From assembly GCA_024276905.1 (NCBI GenBank), contig JAJRWF010000048.1, positions 1-64,000 on the forward strand: DNA of 64,000 nt, given 5' to 3'. Made by a program: the position numbers and the translations under genes. Under the pieces are notes generated by a model. It searched no databases, was not told where the DNA came from, and saw nothing but the letters and a program-made list of their open reading frames with translations. The DNA is from Deltaproteobacteria bacterium (lineage in GTDB: Bacteria > Desulfobacterota > Desulfuromonadia > Desulfuromonadales > Geopsychrobacteraceae). Below are positions 61,466 through 64,000 of this stretch, piece by piece; within the stretch, counting starts at the first letter, position 1, and every line of letters begins with the position of its first letter.

Positions 61466-62293
61466 ATGCCAGTATTCGCCATTGTCCGCACCTGTTTTCG
61501 GCAGCTGTTTCCCTGCCTGCTGCTGCTTTTCCTTGTCGCCTGTGGTGCGCTTTCCCCCGAACCGTCAGAGCACGCCGAACGTACCTCCGGGGTGCCATCT
61601 GATCCGGTCGCCGGTTTGATCGGCAGGACTTCCGGGGCGCAGGGTTCCCTTGAAAAAATGGGGTTCAGTATTCAGGTCGGGGCCTTTTCTCAGGTTCAAA
61701 ACGCTGCCCGGCTGGAACGTTTGCTCGATAACAAAGGCCTGGATACCTACTATTTCCGTGATTCGTCGGGGTTGTTCAAGGTTCGTTTCGGAAATCATCC
61801 AAATTATGCAGCAGCCCGACTGCAAGCCGAAGTCCTGCAGCGCCAGGGGGTGATCGGGCGTTTCTTTATCGTTATCCCAGAAAGCTACGCTGCGGCACGG
61901 ATCAAACATAGCGGGCAGGGCAACTTGCGTGATGAACTGGTCCGGACTGCTCAAAAGTTTATCGGTGTCCCCTATCTCTGGGGGGGGGAGTCGCAGAAAG
62001 GTTTTGATTGCAGCGGGCTGACCATGGTCTGTTATCGAATTAACGGGCTTAATCTGCCGCGCAATTCACGCGCCCAATATGCCCGGGGGGTGCGGAGAGA
62101 AAGAGCACAACTGAAAAAAGGGGATCTGGTCTTTTTTGCTACCCAGGGTGGCAGGCGAGTGACCCATGTTGGTCTTTATCTCGGACAGGGGCGCTTTATT
62201 CATGCACCGCGCACCGGGAAGAAGGTGCGGGTGGCTGACCTTTCCTCCCGCTACTGGGCCAGGGTTTTTACTGGCGGTCGTAGCTATTTGTAG
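61466..62293 (+). CDS. SPOR-NlpC/P60 lipoprotein, peptidoglycan hydrolase
   Basis: A lipid-anchored cell-wall hydrolase. The 275 residues have a signal peptide with lipobox LVAC (Cys26), a SPOR domain (about 66-137, FSIQVGAFSQVQNAARLERLL, shown here as start and helix) that binds denuded glycan at division sites, and an NlpC/P60 domain (about 155-275). The catalytic residues are Cys182 (FDCSGLT), His234 (VTHVGLYLG) and His246 (FIHAPRTG). It probably cleaves gamma-D-Glu-diaminopimelate bonds. SPOR fused to NlpC/P60 is less common than either alone. Confidence 0.9.
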   Translation: MPVFAIVRTCFRQLFPCLLLLFLVACGALSPEPSEHAERTSGVPSDPVAGLIGRTSGAQGSLEKMGFSIQVGAFSQVQNAARLERLLDNKGLDTYYFRDSSGLFKVRFGNHPNYAAARLQAEVLQRQGVIGRFFIVIPESYAAARIKHSGQGNLRDELVRTAQKFIGVPYLWGGESQKGFDCSGLTMVCYRINGLNLPRNSRAQYARGVRRERAQLKKGDLVFFATQGGRRVTHVGLYLGQGRFIHAPRTGKKVRVADLSSRYWARVFTGGRSYL

Positions 62294-62351
62294 GTTGGAT
62301 GCGTCCAGAGACCGTTCCCGAAAGCATAAAGTTGAAATTTTCAAATAGTTA

Positions 62352-62381
62352 TTGACAGGCGGGAAAGTTTCTGGATAATAT
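62352..62381 (+). promoter_or_regulatory. Sigma-70 promoter for the terminal sigma-54 activator gene
   Basis: TTGACA (62352-62357) and TAATAT (62376-62381) are separated by 18 bp, in an AT-rich stretch about 40 bp before the start codon. The -35 matches the consensus fully. Confidence 0.7.
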
Positions 62382-62418
62382 TAAATCCTATATATATTGA
62401 TTCAATATGGGTGGAGTG

Positions 62419-64000
62419 ATGACACTTCCTTTTCTCTGTGACCGAAAGCTGTTCGACCAATTACCTCAGGCTGCTTTGCTGCTTGATTTACAGGGATTGG
62501 TGCTGGCCGCAAATTCTCAGGCTTGTCACCTGTTGCAGACTGACGAAACGGCGCTGTTGGGCCGTCATGCTGATAATGCGACCGGCTTTTCGGTACTGGC
62601 GCAGAGCTGCCCTCTTGAAGATGTCGTCCAGCAGCGCGCCGGGCGGCGAAGTGTCGAGGTTGAGGGCCGAGGCAGCGGCTTGCCGCTGGTCGTTGAGTTG
62701 ACGCCGTTGCTCGATGACTGCGGTCAATGTGTAGCACTGCTTGAGTCTTTTCGTGAAGCCCCGGTGATCCATGAAATGGCGACGCGTCTGGAGCGCAAGC
62801 AGGCTATTTTGCAGACTGAAATGGAGCGTTCCCGGGCGCTGGTCAACTCGATTGCCGATGGCATATATACCGTCGATACTTCGATGAGGATCACGGCTTT
62901 CTCGCGCAGTCTGGAACGGATGACCGGTTACAACGAAGAGGAAGTTCTGGGCGCTCATTGTCGTGACGTCTTGCAGACCAATGTCTGCGATACGGATTGT
63001 CCCCTGAGGTGGACGCTCGAGAATGAGAAGCCGATTCAGAATTGTCGTGCTTCGTTGGGCAGTCGACGCGGAGATAGTGTTCCGGCTTTTATTTCATCCG
63101 ATCTGTTACGTGACTCAGATGGCAATGTCAGCGGTTGTATAGGAATTGTGCGTGATCGCACCGAGGTTGAAAAGCTGAAACAACGCTTGGGTGACCGTCT
63201 TTCGTTCAGCGATTTTGTCGGCAAGAGTAAATCAATGATCGAATTGTTCGAACGTGCGGATACTGTCGCTGCGACTGATGCGACGGTACTTATTCAGGGG
63301 GAGAGCGGCACCGGCAAGGAGATCATGGCCCGAGCCATTCACTATCGTTCAGGCCGCCGCAAAAAATCCTTTGTCCGGGTCAATTGTGCTGCCTTGACGG
63401 ATAGTCTGCTTGAAAGTGAACTGTTCGGGCACGACAAGGGCGCATTTACCGGGGCAATACGTGACAAGCCGGGTCGATTCGAACTGGCCGATGGCGGAAC
63501 CCTTTTCCTTGATGAAATTGGAGATACCTCGGTTGCCTTGCAGGCCAAGTTATTGCGGGCTCTGCAAGAGCGTGAATTTGAACGGGTCGGCGGGGTCAGA
63601 ACTATCAAGATAGATGTCAGGGTCATTGCTGCAACCAACAAGGACTTACGTAAAGAGGTCGCTGTTGGTAATTTTCGCGAGGACCTCTACTACCGGCTTT
63701 GTGTTGTGCCCTTGCATCTGCCGCCGCTGCGGGAGCGAAAAGAGGATGTTCCGCTGCTGGTTGAGGCTTTTATTGAAAAATTCAATGCACGGGGAGAGCG
63801 AATTCAGGAGGTGTCGACCAGGGCCATGGCTCTGATGATGGCGTATGATTGGCCCGGGAATGTCCGCGAACTCGAAAATGCCATCGAACATGCTTACGTT
63901 ACCAGTACCTCTGGTCGTATCGAGCGATGTTTTCTGCCCACGGTGCTGCAGGGTGTTGTCGGTTCTGCCAGTTCCGATGAAGAGTCGTCTGGGGGAGGAG
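62419..64000 (+). CDS. PAS-containing sigma-54-dependent activator, C-terminus cut by window edge
   Basis: An enhancer-binding protein with two PAS-like regions. The visible 527 residues run from a PAS-like domain (about 1-115) through a short coiled coil to a second PAS (about 145-265). The second PAS contains [14 protein letters not shown] and a further cysteine in IQNCRA, so it may hold a metal or Fe-S sensor. The AAA+ domain starts near 275 with Walker A GESGTGKE, then [14 protein letters not shown] and FREDLYYRL. The Fis HTH is beyond the window. The start at 62419 has GGTGGAG with short spacing; an in-frame ATG at 62407 is possible. The target promoter is not visible. Confidence 0.92.
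   Translation, partial: MTLPFLCDRKLFDQLPQAALLLDLQGLVLAANSQACHLLQTDETALLGRHADNATGFSVLAQSCPLEDVVQQRAGRRSVEVEGRGSGLPLVVELTPLLDDCGQCVALLESFREAPVIHEMATRLERKQAILQTEMERSRALVNSIADGIYTVDTSMRITAFSRSLERMTGYNEEEVLGAHCRDVLQTNVCDTDCPLRWTLENEKPIQNCRASLGSRRGDSVPAFISSDLLRDSDGNVSGCIGIVRDRTEVEKLKQRLGDRLSFSDFVGKSKSMIELFERADTVAATDATVLIQGESGTGKEIMARAIHYRSGRRKKSFVRVNCAALTDSLLESELFGHDKGAFTGAIRDKPGRFELADGGTLFLDEIGDTSVALQAKLLRALQEREFERVGGVRTIKIDVRVIAATNKDLRKEVAVGNFREDLYYRLCVVPLHLPPLRERKEDVPLLVEAFIEKFNARGERIQEVSTRAMALMMAYDWPGNVRELENAIEHAYVTSTSGRIERCFLPTVLQGVVGSASSDEESSGGG

Noticed and set aside
1..64000. tRNA, rRNA, CRISPR array or prophage
   Set aside because: Looked for on both strands by eye; no cloverleaf-like, rRNA-like, regularly spaced repeat or phage structural genes were seen. 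A covariance search could still find a small RNA.

Overview
The window reads as chromosomal DNA of a GC-rich, Gram-negative anaerobe or facultative respirer, most likely a member of Desulfuromonadota (Geobacter/Desulfuromonas relatives). This is an inference from gene content: sigma-54/PAS regulators, fused isobutyryl-CoA mutase, a Nar-type nitrate reductase operon with a dedicated c-type cytochrome, hemerythrin, and many exported and lipobox proteins. I saw no rRNA, tRNA, CRISPR array, phage or transposase gene.

Region by region. (1) 1-11.9 kb: organic-acid/acyl-CoA metabolism. A PAS-AAA+-Fis sigma-54 activator (2934-4706, -) sits between two sigma-54 promoters with exact GG-N10-GC spacing. 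One (2726-2741, -) drives a LivG-type ABC ATPase, broken by an in-frame TAA, and a long-chain acyl-CoA ligase. The other (5037-5052, +) drives a KAS III-like synthase, IcmF, an enoyl-CoA hydratase-family protein and an M24 peptidase. The same palindrome, CTGTTAACAG, lies upstream of both promoters and is a candidate site for the activator. (2) 11.9-24.2 kb: housekeeping and envelope genes: flavin-reductase-like protein, RNase R with a lipoate ligase-like gene, AIM24 protein, DUF1460 and VF530 proteins, an exported LigE-type DNA ligase, a lipase-like hydrolase, an MFS carrier and a PAS protein. (3) 24.3-24.8 kb: a non-coding, structured element with hairpin-bearing inverted ends. (4) 24.9-35.3 kb: the nitrate respiration operon cytC-narGHJI-narK1-narK2 (-), with a CRP/FNR-type box centred 41.5 bp before a plausible start. 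NarK1 carries an extra soluble domain, and a REP-like double hairpin separates narG from narH.

(5) 35.5-39.7 kb: pyruvate dehydrogenase E1 and E2, with no E3 alongside. (6) 39.7-41.1 kb: an operon (DUF1858-like, Cys-rich protein, hemerythrin) behind a second FNR-like box. It resembles the two halves of the iron-repair protein RIC/YtfE encoded separately and may protect against NO made during nitrate respiration. (7) 41.2-46 kb: DUF302 protein, an ArsR/SmtB repressor with an SO_0444-type metal permease, BioA and small proteins. (8) 46-53 kb: HD-GYP phosphodiesterase, Kef-type antiporter, DEAD-box helicase, DUF3750 lipoprotein. (9) 53-58.8 kb: MocR regulator divergent from an Asp/Glu racemase with a perfect palindrome between them, a 59-residue Cys-rich protein, a Gre-like factor, a tandem CDGSH protein, and slipin/NfeD. 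(10) 59-64 kb: envelope proteins, a DCC protein, a PAS-ANTAR antiterminator, a SPOR-NlpC/P60 lipoprotein and a second sigma-54 activator cut by the window end.

The genes suggest a respiring organism that imports and activates (branched) fatty or organic acids under sigma-54 control, respires nitrate under FNR-type control, and has linked nitrosative-stress and metal-homeostasis functions.
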